From contig CANHTS010000003.1 in NCBI GenBank assembly GCA_947463435.1, positions 1-41,401 of the forward strand: DNA of 41,401 nt, given 5' to 3'. This stretch comes from Flavobacteriales bacterium. GTDB taxonomy: Bacteria > Bacteroidota > Bacteroidia > NS11-12g > UBA955. Made by a program: the position numbers and the translations under genes. Below are positions 9,510 through 19,455 of the stretch, in pieces (the stretch's first letter is position 1; each line of letters starts with the position of its first letter). The notes beneath the pieces were generated by a model that did not search any database, was not told the origin of the DNA, and worked only from the letters and a program-made list of their open reading frames with translations.

Positions 9510-10226
9510 ATGTGTTACGCGTATGCCACCCATTTCGACCGCAATAAGCTGAAGCAGCGCTACGGGCTGGCCGATGTGCCATTGAGTGGTTACCATTTCT
9601 TCAACAGCGCCTTCAACCGTCCGCTCTTGCCGGTGATAACAGGGTTGCACCCGGCCAGCCTGCATTTGCTGAGCTGGGGACTTGTTCCGCATTGGGCACG
9701 CAACGCAGAGCAGGCCGATGAAATGGCGCGCCGCGGTTTCAACGCCCGCTCAGAAACCGTGGCCGAAAAGCCCATGTTCCGCGATGCTTTTCGAAAGGGA
9801 CGCTGCCTGGTTCCCGCTGCAGGTTTCTACGAATGGCGGACAGAAGGCAGTACCAAGTATCCCTTTTTCATTTATCCTGTTTCCGAAGATGGAATCTGCA
9901 GCCTGGCCGGTATTTGTACCCTGAAGACTGATTCCGAAACCGGCGAAGAACAAGGTTCCTTTTCCATCCTTACCGCTCCGGCCGATGCGTGCATGGCATG
10001 GATTCACAACAGCAAACTGCGCATGCCACTCATCCTGCGCAAGGAAGATGAAGCCGCCTGGCTGGATGGCAACGAAGCCGAAGCCAATGCCCTCATCCAA
10101 CGCGGTGCTTCAGACGCGTATGCAGCTTTTCCGGTCAGCAGGCTGGCTTCCTCAGCCCGCTCCAACCGCGACGTGGCCGAAGTATGCGCGCCATTTACGT
10201 ATCCTGAACTGAACCTTCCCTGGTGA
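9510..10226 (+). CDS. SRAP (SOS response-associated peptidase; YedK/HMCES family) protein
   Basis: Cys2 after Met (MCYAYATHFDR), FNARSETV, AAGFYEWR, HNSKLRMPLIL. Confidence 0.93.
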   Translation: MCYAYATHFDRNKLKQRYGLADVPLSGYHFFNSAFNRPLLPVITGLHPASLHLLSWGLVPHWARNAEQADEMARRGFNARSETVAEKPMFRDAFRKGRCLVPAAGFYEWRTEGSTKYPFFIYPVSEDGICSLAGICTLKTDSETGEEQGSFSILTAPADACMAWIHNSKLRMPLILRKEDEAAWLDGNEAEANALIQRGASDAYAAFPVSRLASSARSNRDVAEVCAPFTYPELNLPW

Positions 10227-11569
10227 AACCGCTGCATCGTTTCAATCCGGTTATCTCGCTAACGCGAAAGGGGAAAATGCTCAATGCCCTCCTGCGTGCA
10301 TTTTACAGCCTTGTACGTGTATTCAAAGGGAAAGCATGGGAAAGACCTTTGCCCGCCTTTGAAGAAGACCCGCAAGGTTTCAGCTCCCGCGATATTCTCT
10401 ATTTTGGCTACAAGTATTACGGTTTTCCCCATTGGAAAGCGGAAAAGAATGAAACAGAAGCGGCACTCCGATGTCAACCGGCGCAAAAAGCTCCTAAAAA
10501 TCCCATGACCAACACCGCAGTCCTCAGCCTAGGCGGCGACCTGATGCCTTACAAGGTGCTGCGCGATGCCGATACCAGCCGGCTTTGGGATGAATTCAGG
10601 GATTTCTATTTCGGGGCTGATATCGTATTCGCTAACCTGGAAACCCCGTTGAATCTTTCCAAACCTGCTTCCTGGGTGCCGGAAGTGATGCTCAACGACA
10701 TGTATTTCAATGGCGACCGCGAACTGTGGGACATCTTCACCGATCGCGGGCGTGGGCGCTACGATGTGCTTTCCATTGCCAATAACCACATGCTCGATCA
10801 GGGGTATGATGGACTGGAAGCCACAGCTAATTTTCTGCATCAGGAAAAGGTTGCCTTTGCGGGCTGGAATAAGCGAGGCATATTTCAGGCAGAAAAACAA
10901 ATCGTGGAACGCAAGGGCATTCGATTCGGTTTCAGCGCCTGGACCTATTCTTTGAATCGCTGCAAGCCAGATTCGCAGCGCGCCGGAGAACTGAATTTCC
11001 TGCCCTTGAACCGCGCCGGTTTCGACTCCAGGCGCATTGTGCAGGAATGCAGGCAATTGCGTGAAAAGGGCGCCGAAGTCCTGGTTCTATCCCTCCATGC
11101 GGGCAATGCATATCAGGCTTTTCCGGGTGAAACGGTACGGGCTAACTTTCAGCGCTTGATGGAAGAAACGGGTGCCGATGTGATCGTGGGCACCCACCCG
11201 CACAATCCGCAGCCATGGGAATTCCATACCTGGAAACGCGCAGACGGTTCAATAGCGCGCGGATTGATTCTGTATTCATTGGGCGATTTCATTGCGTATG
11301 ATATTTTTAAATGGTGCCATTTGCCATTGATGCTGCGCCTGAGTTTTACACGGCAGGAATCGGGTGTTACCCTGACGGGTTTTGAGCCGCGTTTTGGCTT
11401 TATGCACCTAAGCAGGAATGGTTCACTTCGCTTACTTGATTTCGCTGCAGCAGCAGATAAAATTGACCCAAGAGTGGATAAAGCGGCCTGGAAGGAATGG
11501 CAGGAACTGCGGTATTTTTACAAACGGAATTTTTCTGGACTTTTACCTTTATCCTCATCTAACCATTGA
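10223..11569 (+). CDS. CapA family (poly-gamma-glutamate-like) metallophosphatase-fold protein
   Basis: SLGGDLMPYKV, FANLETPLN, SIANNHMLDQGYDGLEAT, IVGTHPHNPQPWE; GTG start overlaps the upstream stop (GTGA); alternate ATG at 10277. Confidence 0.85.
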   Translation: MKPLHRFNPVISLTRKGKMLNALLRAFYSLVRVFKGKAWERPLPAFEEDPQGFSSRDILYFGYKYYGFPHWKAEKNETEAALRCQPAQKAPKNPMTNTAVLSLGGDLMPYKVLRDADTSRLWDEFRDFYFGADIVFANLETPLNLSKPASWVPEVMLNDMYFNGDRELWDIFTDRGRGRYDVLSIANNHMLDQGYDGLEATANFLHQEKVAFAGWNKRGIFQAEKQIVERKGIRFGFSAWTYSLNRCKPDSQRAGELNFLPLNRAGFDSRRIVQECRQLREKGAEVLVLSLHAGNAYQAFPGETVRANFQRLMEETGADVIVGTHPHNPQPWEFHTWKRADGSIARGLILYSLGDFIAYDIFKWCHLPLMLRLSFTRQESGVTLTGFEPRFGFMHLSRNGSLRLLDFAAAADKIDPRVDKAAWKEWQELRYFYKRNFSGLLPLSSSNH

Positions 11570-12726
11570 ATCCTTCACGTACCCGGGTTTGCCATCTCAG
11601 TAACCTGCACGTTGCCTTCGATACGCGGATTTATTTCCGTTTTTGCCGCAGCCTGGCCAAAGAATACGATGTGACATTGATTGCAGTGCATCCGTGCGAG
11701 GAAGTAGTGAAAGGCATTCACATCGTGCCGGTCAGGCGTTTAAAGAACCGATACTGGGAAATGGCAACCGCTTCGCTGCGGATGTTCCCCAAGGCTCTGC
11801 GTGCCCGTGCTGCTATTTATCAGATCCACGATCCGGAATTGATTCCTTGCGGATTGTGGCTCAGGCTGCTGGGAAAGAAGGTTGTTTTCGATGTGCACGA
11901 GAACTTCGCGGCAGACATCGCAGATAAGCCCTGGATCCGTCACAAGCGCTTGCTGTCAACTTTGTACACCTGGTGGGAAAAGCGCGCTGCTAAGCGCTTT
12001 GAACTCCTGTTGGCGGAAGATTCCTACGCACCGCATTTCAAGGACCTTGGCGCCAGCTATACTGTTGTGCTCAACTATCCGGATTTGCCCTTCTTCAGGC
12101 CGTTCCGCAAACTGGACGCCAGATCGGAAGAGCATCTCTTTTACATCGGTATTCTGCTCGAAACACGCGGTTTGTTTGAAATTGCTGAAGCCTTGTACAT
12201 CTTGAAAAAACAGGGAAGAATCTTCCAATTTCATTGTGTAGGCGAACTGTATTCCCGCCTGGAACAAGGGATGAACAAGCTGCCATTCTACAATCAGATC
12301 AGGGAGCAGATGCATTTTTATGGCCGCATGCGCCTCGACGAAGGCTACGCTTTATCGAAAGGAATGGGTATTGGCTTATGCATTATCCATCCGATGAAAA
12401 ACTCGGTCGAGAGCTACCCGACGAAAATGTTTGAATACATGAGCATTGGCTTGCCAGTCATAGCCTCCGATTTCCCTTTGTACAGGGAAGTGCTCGAAGC
12501 ACATGGCTGTGGACTTTGTGTAGACCCGCGAAACCCTGAAGCCTTGGCCTCTGCCATACTGACCATCGCTGACAATCCAACACTACAGGCCGAAATGGCT
12601 GAAAATGGCGTAAAAGCCGTGGAAGCACATTATTCCTGGGAGTCGCAGGAAAAACGCATGCATGAAGTTTACAACAAACTCATCAACGGCCAGAAGCCGG
12701 TATCAATGGCACCAGGAGGCGTCTGA
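11566..12726 (+). CDS. Glycosyltransferase family 4-like protein
   Basis: VCHLSNLHVAFDTRIYFR; KMFEYMSIGLPVIASDFPLYREVLEAHGCGLCVDPRNPEALA; TTG start overlapping the upstream stop (TTGA). Confidence 0.9.
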   Translation: MNPSRTRVCHLSNLHVAFDTRIYFRFCRSLAKEYDVTLIAVHPCEEVVKGIHIVPVRRLKNRYWEMATASLRMFPKALRARAAIYQIHDPELIPCGLWLRLLGKKVVFDVHENFAADIADKPWIRHKRLLSTLYTWWEKRAAKRFELLLAEDSYAPHFKDLGASYTVVLNYPDLPFFRPFRKLDARSEEHLFYIGILLETRGLFEIAEALYILKKQGRIFQFHCVGELYSRLEQGMNKLPFYNQIREQMHFYGRMRLDEGYALSKGMGIGLCIIHPMKNSVESYPTKMFEYMSIGLPVIASDFPLYREVLEAHGCGLCVDPRNPEALASAILTIADNPTLQAEMAENGVKAVEAHYSWESQEKRMHEVYNKLINGQKPVSMAPGGV

Positions 12727-13089
12727 AGCTACAGCGGCCCATTTCTGGTACTCTTCCAGCTCTTTGCCGTTCAGCTTCTTTTCCCATTCCATCAACTTAT
12801 TGATCATTTCACCGCGCTGGCGGAACAATTCCATATCCGGATTCATATCGTCCATCTTGCCGAGTTTACAAACGATTGTATTGTAAGCGTCCAGATCGCC
12901 TGCATAAGGAAGGCTAAGCGGAATTCCCAGACGGTTTTTGGCAACCGCCTGTTGCGGAGCCTGGGCTTCGGTGGCGGTTCCGCTGCTAACGCCGGTTCCG
13001 CCGGCATCGGTGCTTCCGTTGTTTTGCGCAGATTTACAGCCCTGAGAGCTCATCACGATGAAAACGAGGCCAAGTACAAGAAGTCTCAT
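12703..13089 (-). CDS. Small lipoprotein of unknown function
   Basis: Lipobox VMSSQGC|KSAQNN; -7 box upstream; convergent 24-bp overlap with the glycosyltransferase gene. Confidence 0.75.
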   Translation of the reverse strand: MRLLVLGLVFIVMSSQGCKSAQNNGSTDAGGTGVSSGTATEAQAPQQAVAKNRLGIPLSLPYAGDLDAYNTIVCKLGKMDDMNPDMELFRQRGEMINKLMEWEKKLNGKELEEYQKWAAVASDASWCH

Positions 13090-13096
13090 AGTTTGG

Positions 13097-13104
13097 CAAA
13101 GTTA
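13097..13104 (-). promoter_or_regulatory. Candidate -7 box (TAACTTTG) for the small lipoprotein gene
   Basis: TAnnTTTG, 7 nt before the ATG at 13089. Confidence 0.45.
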
Positions 13105-13132
13105 AGTCATACAAGAATTACTTCGGAACCGA

Positions 13133-15949
13133 TTAATAACTCAGATACATGCTCTTGGTTTTGATCAGTTCGCGGAAAGCAGGGTCTTTCAAATCTTTGA
13201 CAAACACAATTTCCTCTCCCGTGCTCTTCATTTCCGGCCCGAGCTCGCGGCTCACTCCGGGGAACTTGTTGAAAGAGAAGACTGGCTTCTTGATCGCCCA
13301 GCCGGCTGGGCGGGGTGGCACGGTGAAGTCGCGCAGCTTATTCACCCCCAGCATAACACGGGTTGCCCAGTTTACATATGGCACGTCGTAAGCTTTACAA
13401 ATAAAGGGAACCGTTCGGCTGGCCCGCGGATTGGCTTCGATAACGTACACTTTTTCGTCTTTGATGGCAAACTGGATATTGAGTAAACCTATCACCTGAA
13501 GGGCGCGCGCAAGTTTTTCAGTGTATGCTTCCATCTGGGAGATTACCGATTCGCTCAATCCGAAAGGCGGCAAAACAGCGCTGCTGTCTCCGCTATGGAT
13601 ACCTGCAGGTTCGATATGCTCCATCAAACCGAGAATATGAACGTCTTCGCCGTCGCAAATGCAATCGCTTTCTGCCTCTTCAGCCCGATCAAGGAAATGA
13701 TCAATCAGCACCCGGTTGCCAGGCAAGTCGCCGAGCAGTTTTACTACCGCGCGTTCCAGGTCTTCGTCGTTGATTACGATCACCATACCCTGCCCGCCCA
13801 GCACATAACTTGGCCGAACCAGAACCGGATATCCGACCTGATTGGCAATTTGTATTGCTTCATCAGCATCGAGGGCTACACCGTATTTAGGGTAGGGAAT
13901 TCCCAGTTCTGCAAGCAGGTCGCTAAAACGACCACGGTCTTCGGCTATGTCCATGTTATCATACGATGTGCCGATGATAGGAATTCCATGCTCTTGTAGC
14001 TTCTCCGCCAGTTTCAGCGCCGTCTGACCACCGAGCTGAACGATCACGCCTTCGGGTTTTTCGTAGGCGATGAGTTCGCGCAAATGTTCCCAGTAAACCG
14101 GTTCGAAATAGAGCTTATCGGCCATGTCGAAATCGGTACTCACTGTTTCGGGATTGCAGTTGACCATGATGGCTTCAAAACCCGCTTCGCGCGCTGCAAG
14201 TATGCCGTGCACGCAGCTGTAGTCGAATTCAATGCCCTGGCCGATGCGGTTCGGGCCGCTGCCCAAAACAATGACCTTGCGGCGATCGCTGAATAAGCTT
14301 TCGTTTTCTCCGTCGAAAGTGCTGTAAAAATAATTGGTTGGGCTGGGGAATTCGGCGCTGCAGGTATCCACCATTTTATATACGCGGCGGATATCGAGTT
14401 GCATGCGCTTGTTGAACACATCGTCTTCCGTGCAATTCCCCATCAGCCAGGCAATCTGATGGTCACTGAAGCCCTTTTCTTTGGCAATGCGGAGCAAAGC
14501 GGCAGGTATGTTATCTACATTGAACCGGCGTATTTCTGTTTCCGTTTTTACCAGGTCGTGGATTTGTTCAAGAAACCAGCGGTCAATGCGGGTGATTTTA
14601 TGGATGGAAGTGAGCGGAACACCCATAGAAACTGCGTCTTTGAGTTTAAAGAGGCGATCCCAGCTGGCGTATTCCAGCGCGTGCAACAAATCATCAAGGT
14701 TGCGACTCGATTTGCCGTCGGCGCCGAGCCCGTGGCGTCCAATTTCCAGGCTCTGGCAAGCTTTCTGCAAGGCCTCCTGGAAGCTGCGGCCGATGGCCAT
14801 CACCTCGCCCACACTCTTCATCTGGAAGCCCAAACGTCGGTCCGCACCGTGGAATTTATCAAAGTTCCAACGTGGTATTTTTACGATTACATAATCGATG
14901 GCCGGTTCGAAAAACGCACTTGTTGTTTTCGTTACCGGATTCTTCAGTTCGTCAAGATAATAGCCTATGGCCAGCTTGGCTGCGATTTTGGCGATCGGAT
15001 AACCTGTGGCCTTCGATGCCAGCGCTGAACTGCGGCTAACCCGCGGATTGATTTCCACGGCGATGATTTCTTCCGTGTCCGGGTTCACGCTGAACTGCAC
15101 GTTACAGCCTCCGGCGAAGACGCCCATGCTGCGCATCATGCAGAAGGCCATGTCGCGCATTTCCTGAAAGGTAACATCGCTCAGGGTCATGGCCGGCGCA
15201 ACTGTAATGCTGTCGCCCGTATGGATGCCCATGGGGTCAAAGTTTTCAATCGTACAGATTACGGCGATATCGTCTTTGCCGTCGCGCAGCAGTTCGAGCT
15301 CGTACTCCTTCCAACCCAAGACAGCCTGCTCAACCAACACTTCGTGAACCGGGCTTGCTTCGAGGCCGCGTTGTAAAGCCGCGTCGAATTCCTCCTTCTT
15401 ATACACGATAGAACCGCCTGTGCCGCCCAGGGTATAACTGGGTCGAATCACCAGTGGGAAGCCGATGCGTTGTGCGATTTCTTTGCCCTCCAGAAAACTG
15501 TTGGCAATCTGGCTCTTGGCCACACCCACATGGAGTTCCATCATCAGCTGACGGAATTTCTCGCGGTCTTCCATGCGGTCGATCGCCTCAATATTTACAC
15601 CAATAATCCGGCAGCCGTATTTCTCCCAGATTCCCAATTCATCGCATTCCTTCGCCAGGTTCAGCGCGGTTTGTCCACCCATGGTTGGCAGCACCGCATC
15701 GATTTTCCTTTCCTGAAGGATTTTTTCGATGCTTTCGGGCGTTAAGGGCCACAAGTAGACATGATCAGCATTCAGCTTATCGGTCATGATGGTGGCCGGG
15801 TTGCTGTTGATCAGGCTGACTTCGATACCTTCCTCCCGGAGAGATCGCGCAGCCTGGCTGCCTGAATAGTCGAATTCACAGGCCTGACCGATGATAATCG
15901 GGCCGGAACCAATGATGAGTACGCTGTGGATTTCGGGGTCTTTTGGCAT
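13133..15949 (-). CDS. carB: Carbamoyl-phosphate synthase large subunit (short form)
   Basis: Two ATP-grasp halves: SVLIIGSGPIIIGQACEFDYSG and VIVLGSGPNRIGQGIEFDYSCVH; TALNLAKECDELG; ends just after GPEMKSTGEE. Confidence 0.97.
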   Translation of the reverse strand: MPKDPEIHSVLIIGSGPIIIGQACEFDYSGSQAARSLREEGIEVSLINSNPATIMTDKLNADHVYLWPLTPESIEKILQERKIDAVLPTMGGQTALNLAKECDELGIWEKYGCRIIGVNIEAIDRMEDREKFRQLMMELHVGVAKSQIANSFLEGKEIAQRIGFPLVIRPSYTLGGTGGSIVYKKEEFDAALQRGLEASPVHEVLVEQAVLGWKEYELELLRDGKDDIAVICTIENFDPMGIHTGDSITVAPAMTLSDVTFQEMRDMAFCMMRSMGVFAGGCNVQFSVNPDTEEIIAVEINPRVSRSSALASKATGYPIAKIAAKLAIGYYLDELKNPVTKTTSAFFEPAIDYVIVKIPRWNFDKFHGADRRLGFQMKSVGEVMAIGRSFQEALQKACQSLEIGRHGLGADGKSSRNLDDLLHALEYASWDRLFKLKDAVSMGVPLTSIHKITRIDRWFLEQIHDLVKTETEIRRFNVDNIPAALLRIAKEKGFSDHQIAWLMGNCTEDDVFNKRMQLDIRRVYKMVDTCSAEFPSPTNYFYSTFDGENESLFSDRRKVIVLGSGPNRIGQGIEFDYSCVHGILAAREAGFEAIMVNCNPETVSTDFDMADKLYFEPVYWEHLRELIAYEKPEGVIVQLGGQTALKLAEKLQEHGIPIIGTSYDNMDIAEDRGRFSDLLAELGIPYPKYGVALDADEAIQIANQVGYPVLVRPSYVLGGQGMVIVINDEDLERAVVKLLGDLPGNRVLIDHFLDRAEEAESDCICDGEDVHILGLMEHIEPAGIHSGDSSAVLPPFGLSESVISQMEAYTEKLARALQVIGLLNIQFAIKDEKVYVIEANPRASRTVPFICKAYDVPYVNWATRVMLGVNKLRDFTVPPRPAGWAIKKPVFSFNKFPGVSRELGPEMKSTGEEIVFVKDLKDPAFRELIKTKSMYLSY

Positions 15950-15962
15950 CGATTAAATTGCG

Positions 15963-15970
15963 CAAAGTTA
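15963..15970 (-). promoter_or_regulatory. Candidate -7 box (TAACTTTG) for carB
   Basis: TAnnTTTG, 13 nt before the ATG at 15949. Confidence 0.5.
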
Positions 15971-16046
15971 GCACAATTGGACGCTCCGGGGCTGAAAAAT
16001 CCCCTGAAACCGCGACTGCTGCGCAAGGGTGTGGAAAGCTGCTCTT

Positions 16047-16054
16047 TATCTTTG
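16047..16054 (+). promoter_or_regulatory. Candidate -7 box (TATCTTTG) for the methyltransferase gene
   Basis: TAnnTTTG, 9 nt before the ATG at 16064. Confidence 0.5.
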
Positions 16055-16063
16055 AAGCCCGCC

Positions 16064-16867
16064 ATGTACGAATTTCACGGAGACAAAAAGCGATACTTCG
16101 ATATGACCTGCGCTGTCACGCGTGATCATATCATTCCATTCCTGCGCGAGCGTTTTCCTTTCCCTGAAGGGATGGAAGTGCTGGAAATCGGTTGCGGAGA
16201 AGCCGGCGTGCTCAAGGCGTTCACCGACTTGGGATACACCTGCACCGGTATTGAACTGGAAGACGCCCGTCTCGACCATGCAAGGGCTTTTATGCCAGAA
16301 GAAATGGCGGCAGGGAAAGTTCGTTTCGTTCATGGCGACATCTACGATATTGAGCCTGAACGCGATCTCGGTAAACGTTTCGACCTCATCATACTGAAAG
16401 ATGTTATTGAGCATATACCTGACCAGTCGCGTTTCATGCCACAATTGCACCGCTACCTTAAACCGGGAGGCGCAGTTTTCTTTGCTTTTCCTCCCTGGAT
16501 GATGCCTTATGGCGGCCATCAGCAGGTTTTGCCCGGCAAATGGGCGAGCAAACTGCCATGGTATCACCTCTTGCCGGGTTCTTTGTATCCGGCGGCACTG
16601 AAAGCCTTGGGCGTGAACGCTTCGGGCATTGCAACCATGGAGGAAATTCGCTCCACTGGCATCAGCATTGAACGTTTTTTGCGCATCGGAAAACAAGCCG
16701 GTTTCCGCGTGAAGCACCGGCGCGATTACCTTTTCAATCCGATTTACGAGCATAAATTCGGGCTGCGGCCAAGGCGTTTACCGGTATTTCTCGGGGCCAT
16801 TCCCTGGTTGAGAAATTTTTACACGATGGGCGTTTATTTCCTCATGGAAGCGTCTGAAAGGCAATAA
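16064..16867 (+). CDS. Class I SAM-dependent methyltransferase
   Basis: MEVLEIGCGEAGVLKAF; LIILKDVIEHIPDQSRFM; YLKPGGAVFFAFPP. ATG at 16064. Confidence 0.9.
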   Translation: MYEFHGDKKRYFDMTCAVTRDHIIPFLRERFPFPEGMEVLEIGCGEAGVLKAFTDLGYTCTGIELEDARLDHARAFMPEEMAAGKVRFVHGDIYDIEPERDLGKRFDLIILKDVIEHIPDQSRFMPQLHRYLKPGGAVFFAFPPWMMPYGGHQQVLPGKWASKLPWYHLLPGSLYPAALKALGVNASGIATMEEIRSTGISIERFLRIGKQAGFRVKHRRDYLFNPIYEHKFGLRPRRLPVFLGAIPWLRNFYTMGVYFLMEASERQ

Positions 16868-16933
16868 GCACAAGCTGTCACCGTTTTTTTACCGGTGGAA
16901 AAGATTTCGGGACTTATATTCGCAGATTCAGGC

Positions 16934-17860
16934 ATGAAACGAATAGTAATCGGAGCAATCGCCATTGCGGCGGTCAGTGTGGCCACAGAAGCCATGGCCC
17001 AATCGCCCAAAGTGCGCCGCGGTAAGCCGCTGCACGTGGGGCTGATGCTGGGGGCTTCCAATTATCAGGGAGATCTTACCACTTCGGTGGCCTGGAACGA
17101 AACCAAGCCGGCCGGTGGGCTGATTTGCCGCTACGACCTGAACTACATGTTCACCCTGCGGGGCAGCGCATTGTTCGGAACCATCAGCGGTTCAGACAAG
17201 AATTACGACAACGATCCGGGCCGTGCACGCCGCAACCTGAGCTTCCGTTCCAATGTGGTTGAGTTCAGCGGTCAGCTGGAATGGAATCTTTTCGGTTACG
17301 AATCCGATCCCAATACCCGCGCCCGCTCCCCTTACCTGTTTGCGGGTGTTGGTGTTTACAAATTCAACCCTAAGGCTTATTTCGAATACGATCCGGCAAT
17401 TTTCTCGCAGGGCCCCAATCCGATTGATCCCAATGGAGAATTAGCCAAGTACGACGGTAAATGGGTAGAACTCCAGCCGCTCGGAACCGAAGGCCAGGAG
17501 ACAACGAAATACAATGACAAACGCCGGTATGGACTGACCCAGGTTTCGATTCCTATCGGATTCGGATTCAAAACACAGCTCAATGAAGATTGGGCACTCG
17601 GCATTGAAGCCGGCGTTCGCAAAACTTTTACCGATTATCTCGACGATGTGAGTTCCATTTATGTGGACGACCAGATTGTAGGTGGTGCGTATGGTTACCT
17701 CGCGGTAGCCATGAAAGATCGCGCACGCGAAGTGGGGCAAGAGTCATTTGCCAACGATAACCCGCGTGGCAACAGCAACAACAAAGACTGGTACATGTTC
17801 CTCGGCTTTACCCTCACCCGTCCGATCGTAGGGGGCAAAACCACCTGTTTCCAGTTCTGA
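16934..17860 (+). CDS. DUF6089-like outer-membrane protein, copy 1
   Basis: Signal MKRIVIGAIAIAAVSVATEAMAQ; LGASNYQGDLTTS; RKTFTDYLDDVSSIY; adjacent to uppS/bamA as in other Bacteroidota. Confidence 0.82.
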   Translation: MKRIVIGAIAIAAVSVATEAMAQSPKVRRGKPLHVGLMLGASNYQGDLTTSVAWNETKPAGGLICRYDLNYMFTLRGSALFGTISGSDKNYDNDPGRARRNLSFRSNVVEFSGQLEWNLFGYESDPNTRARSPYLFAGVGVYKFNPKAYFEYDPAIFSQGPNPIDPNGELAKYDGKWVELQPLGTEGQETTKYNDKRRYGLTQVSIPIGFGFKTQLNEDWALGIEAGVRKTFTDYLDDVSSIYVDDQIVGGAYGYLAVAMKDRAREVGQESFANDNPRGNSNNKDWYMFLGFTLTRPIVGGKTTCFQF

Positions 17861-17865
17861 ACCGT

Positions 17866-18669
17866 TTGAGATGCTTGCTTTTGTTAGTTGCCGCAAGTTG
17901 CGGCCTGTCCGTAAATCTTACGGCCCAACGCTTTTTTAACGGAAAGCGGGAAGTAGGCGCATTTTTTGGTGTCTCCAATTATCATGGCGATCTGGCGCCA
18001 AGCCTTGTGGTGTCAGATTTCAGACCTGCTATAGGCGCACTGTTCCGGTATAATTTCAATCCGTATGTCACGTATCGTGTGCAAGGATCCTTTGCTGAAA
18101 TACGCGGCAGCGATGCCAATTATTTGCCACAACGCCCCAGGAACCTGGAATTCAGAAGTGTGATCATTGAAGCAGCCAATACGATGGAATTCAATTTCCA
18201 CCGTTTTGGCACCAATGTCCTCGATCAGGATTTTTCCCCGTTTCTCACCATCGGTTTAAACCTCTTCTACTTCGATCCGATTGGCCGTTTTGGAGACAAT
18301 GAGCACCAGTTGCGACGGCACCATACGGAAGGTCAGAAACGGGCATACAGTCCACTGCAGCTTGCTGTGCCCATTGGCATTGGCATCAAACAGAACCTTT
18401 CCAGGAATTGGGTTTTGGGTGTTGAAGGAGTTTGGCGTAAAACGTTTACCGATTATTTGGACGATGTGAGCGGATTTTATCCTGATTACAAGGCGCATGC
18501 AGACAAGTACGGCAGCCTTTCTGCCGACCTCAGCCACAGGCAAACACTCAATGGTGACAAGCCTTTCAAGGCCGGAACGCAACGTGGCGACAAGCACTTG
18601 CGCGATTGGTACTTTTTTCTGGGCATGACCCTTACCTATCGCTTTACGCCCGTAATTTGCAGGGGTTAA
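17866..18669 (+). CDS. DUF6089-like outer-membrane protein, copy 2 (tandem paralog)
   Basis: GVSNYHGDLAPS; RKTFTDYLDDVSGFYPDYKAHADKYG; TTG start 5 nt after the upstream stop. Confidence 0.82.
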   Translation: MRCLLLLVAASCGLSVNLTAQRFFNGKREVGAFFGVSNYHGDLAPSLVVSDFRPAIGALFRYNFNPYVTYRVQGSFAEIRGSDANYLPQRPRNLEFRSVIIEAANTMEFNFHRFGTNVLDQDFSPFLTIGLNLFYFDPIGRFGDNEHQLRRHHTEGQKRAYSPLQLAVPIGIGIKQNLSRNWVLGVEGVWRKTFTDYLDDVSGFYPDYKAHADKYGSLSADLSHRQTLNGDKPFKAGTQRGDKHLRDWYFFLGMTLTYRFTPVICRG

Positions 18670-19421
18670 TGTCTGAGAGTGCGCTGAAAGAAAAAATTGA
18701 TCCGGCACGGCTGCCCAGCCATGTCGCCATCATCATGGACGGCAATGGGCGTTGGGCCATGCAAAAAGGACATTTGCGGATGCTTGGCCACCAATACGGT
18801 GTGCAGGCCGTAAGGAATGTAACGGAAGCAGCGGCAGAGCTGGGCGTGAAATATGTTACCCTTTACGCCTTTTCGACCGAAAACTGGCGCCGGCCGCAAG
18901 AAGAAATCAATGCCTTGATGGCATTGTTGGTTGATACAATCCAAAGCGAAACCGATACGCTGATGAAGAACGGGATTCGCCTGGAAGCCATTGGAAACCT
19001 TGCGCAATTGCCTACGGCTTGTAACAAACAGTTACAGGAAACCGTCGAAGTTACTAAAGATAACGACCGCATGACCCTGATCCTGGCGCTGAGTTATTCC
19101 GGCCGCTGGGATATCATCGAAGCCACACGCAAAATTGCCAGGCAGGTGAAGGAAGGGCTCCTGCAGCCGGATGAAATAGACGAAAACGTGCTCAACTCTG
19201 CGCTGAATACATCCAGATACCCAAACCCTGAACTGCTCATCCGCACCAGCGGAGAACAGCGTATCAGCAATTTTCTACTCTGGGAAATTGCGTATGCCGA
19301 AATGCATTTCACACCGGTTCTCTGGCCGGATTTCAGCAAAGATGATTTTTACCAGGCCATACTCGATTTCCAACAACGCGACCGCCGATTTGGACTTACG
19401 GCCGAACAATTGCACTCCTGA
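18669..19421 (+). CDS. uppS: Isoprenyl transferase / undecaprenyl diphosphate synthase
   Basis: HVAIIMDGNGRWAMQKG; TLYAFSTENWRRP; LIRTSGEQRISNFLLWEIAYAE; start overlaps upstream stop (TAATG). Confidence 0.96.
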   Translation: MSESALKEKIDPARLPSHVAIIMDGNGRWAMQKGHLRMLGHQYGVQAVRNVTEAAAELGVKYVTLYAFSTENWRRPQEEINALMALLVDTIQSETDTLMKNGIRLEAIGNLAQLPTACNKQLQETVEVTKDNDRMTLILALSYSGRWDIIEATRKIARQVKEGLLQPDEIDENVLNSALNTSRYPNPELLIRTSGEQRISNFLLWEIAYAEMHFTPVLWPDFSKDDFYQAILDFQQRDRRFGLTAEQLHS

Positions 19422-19455
19422 TACCTTGCCCTTCCTCACCGTTCCATACAGCTCC

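Noticed and set aside
13133-15949. carB as a truncated pseudogene
   Set aside because: Both synthetase halves are intact and short CarB is common in this phylum, so truncation is likely native.
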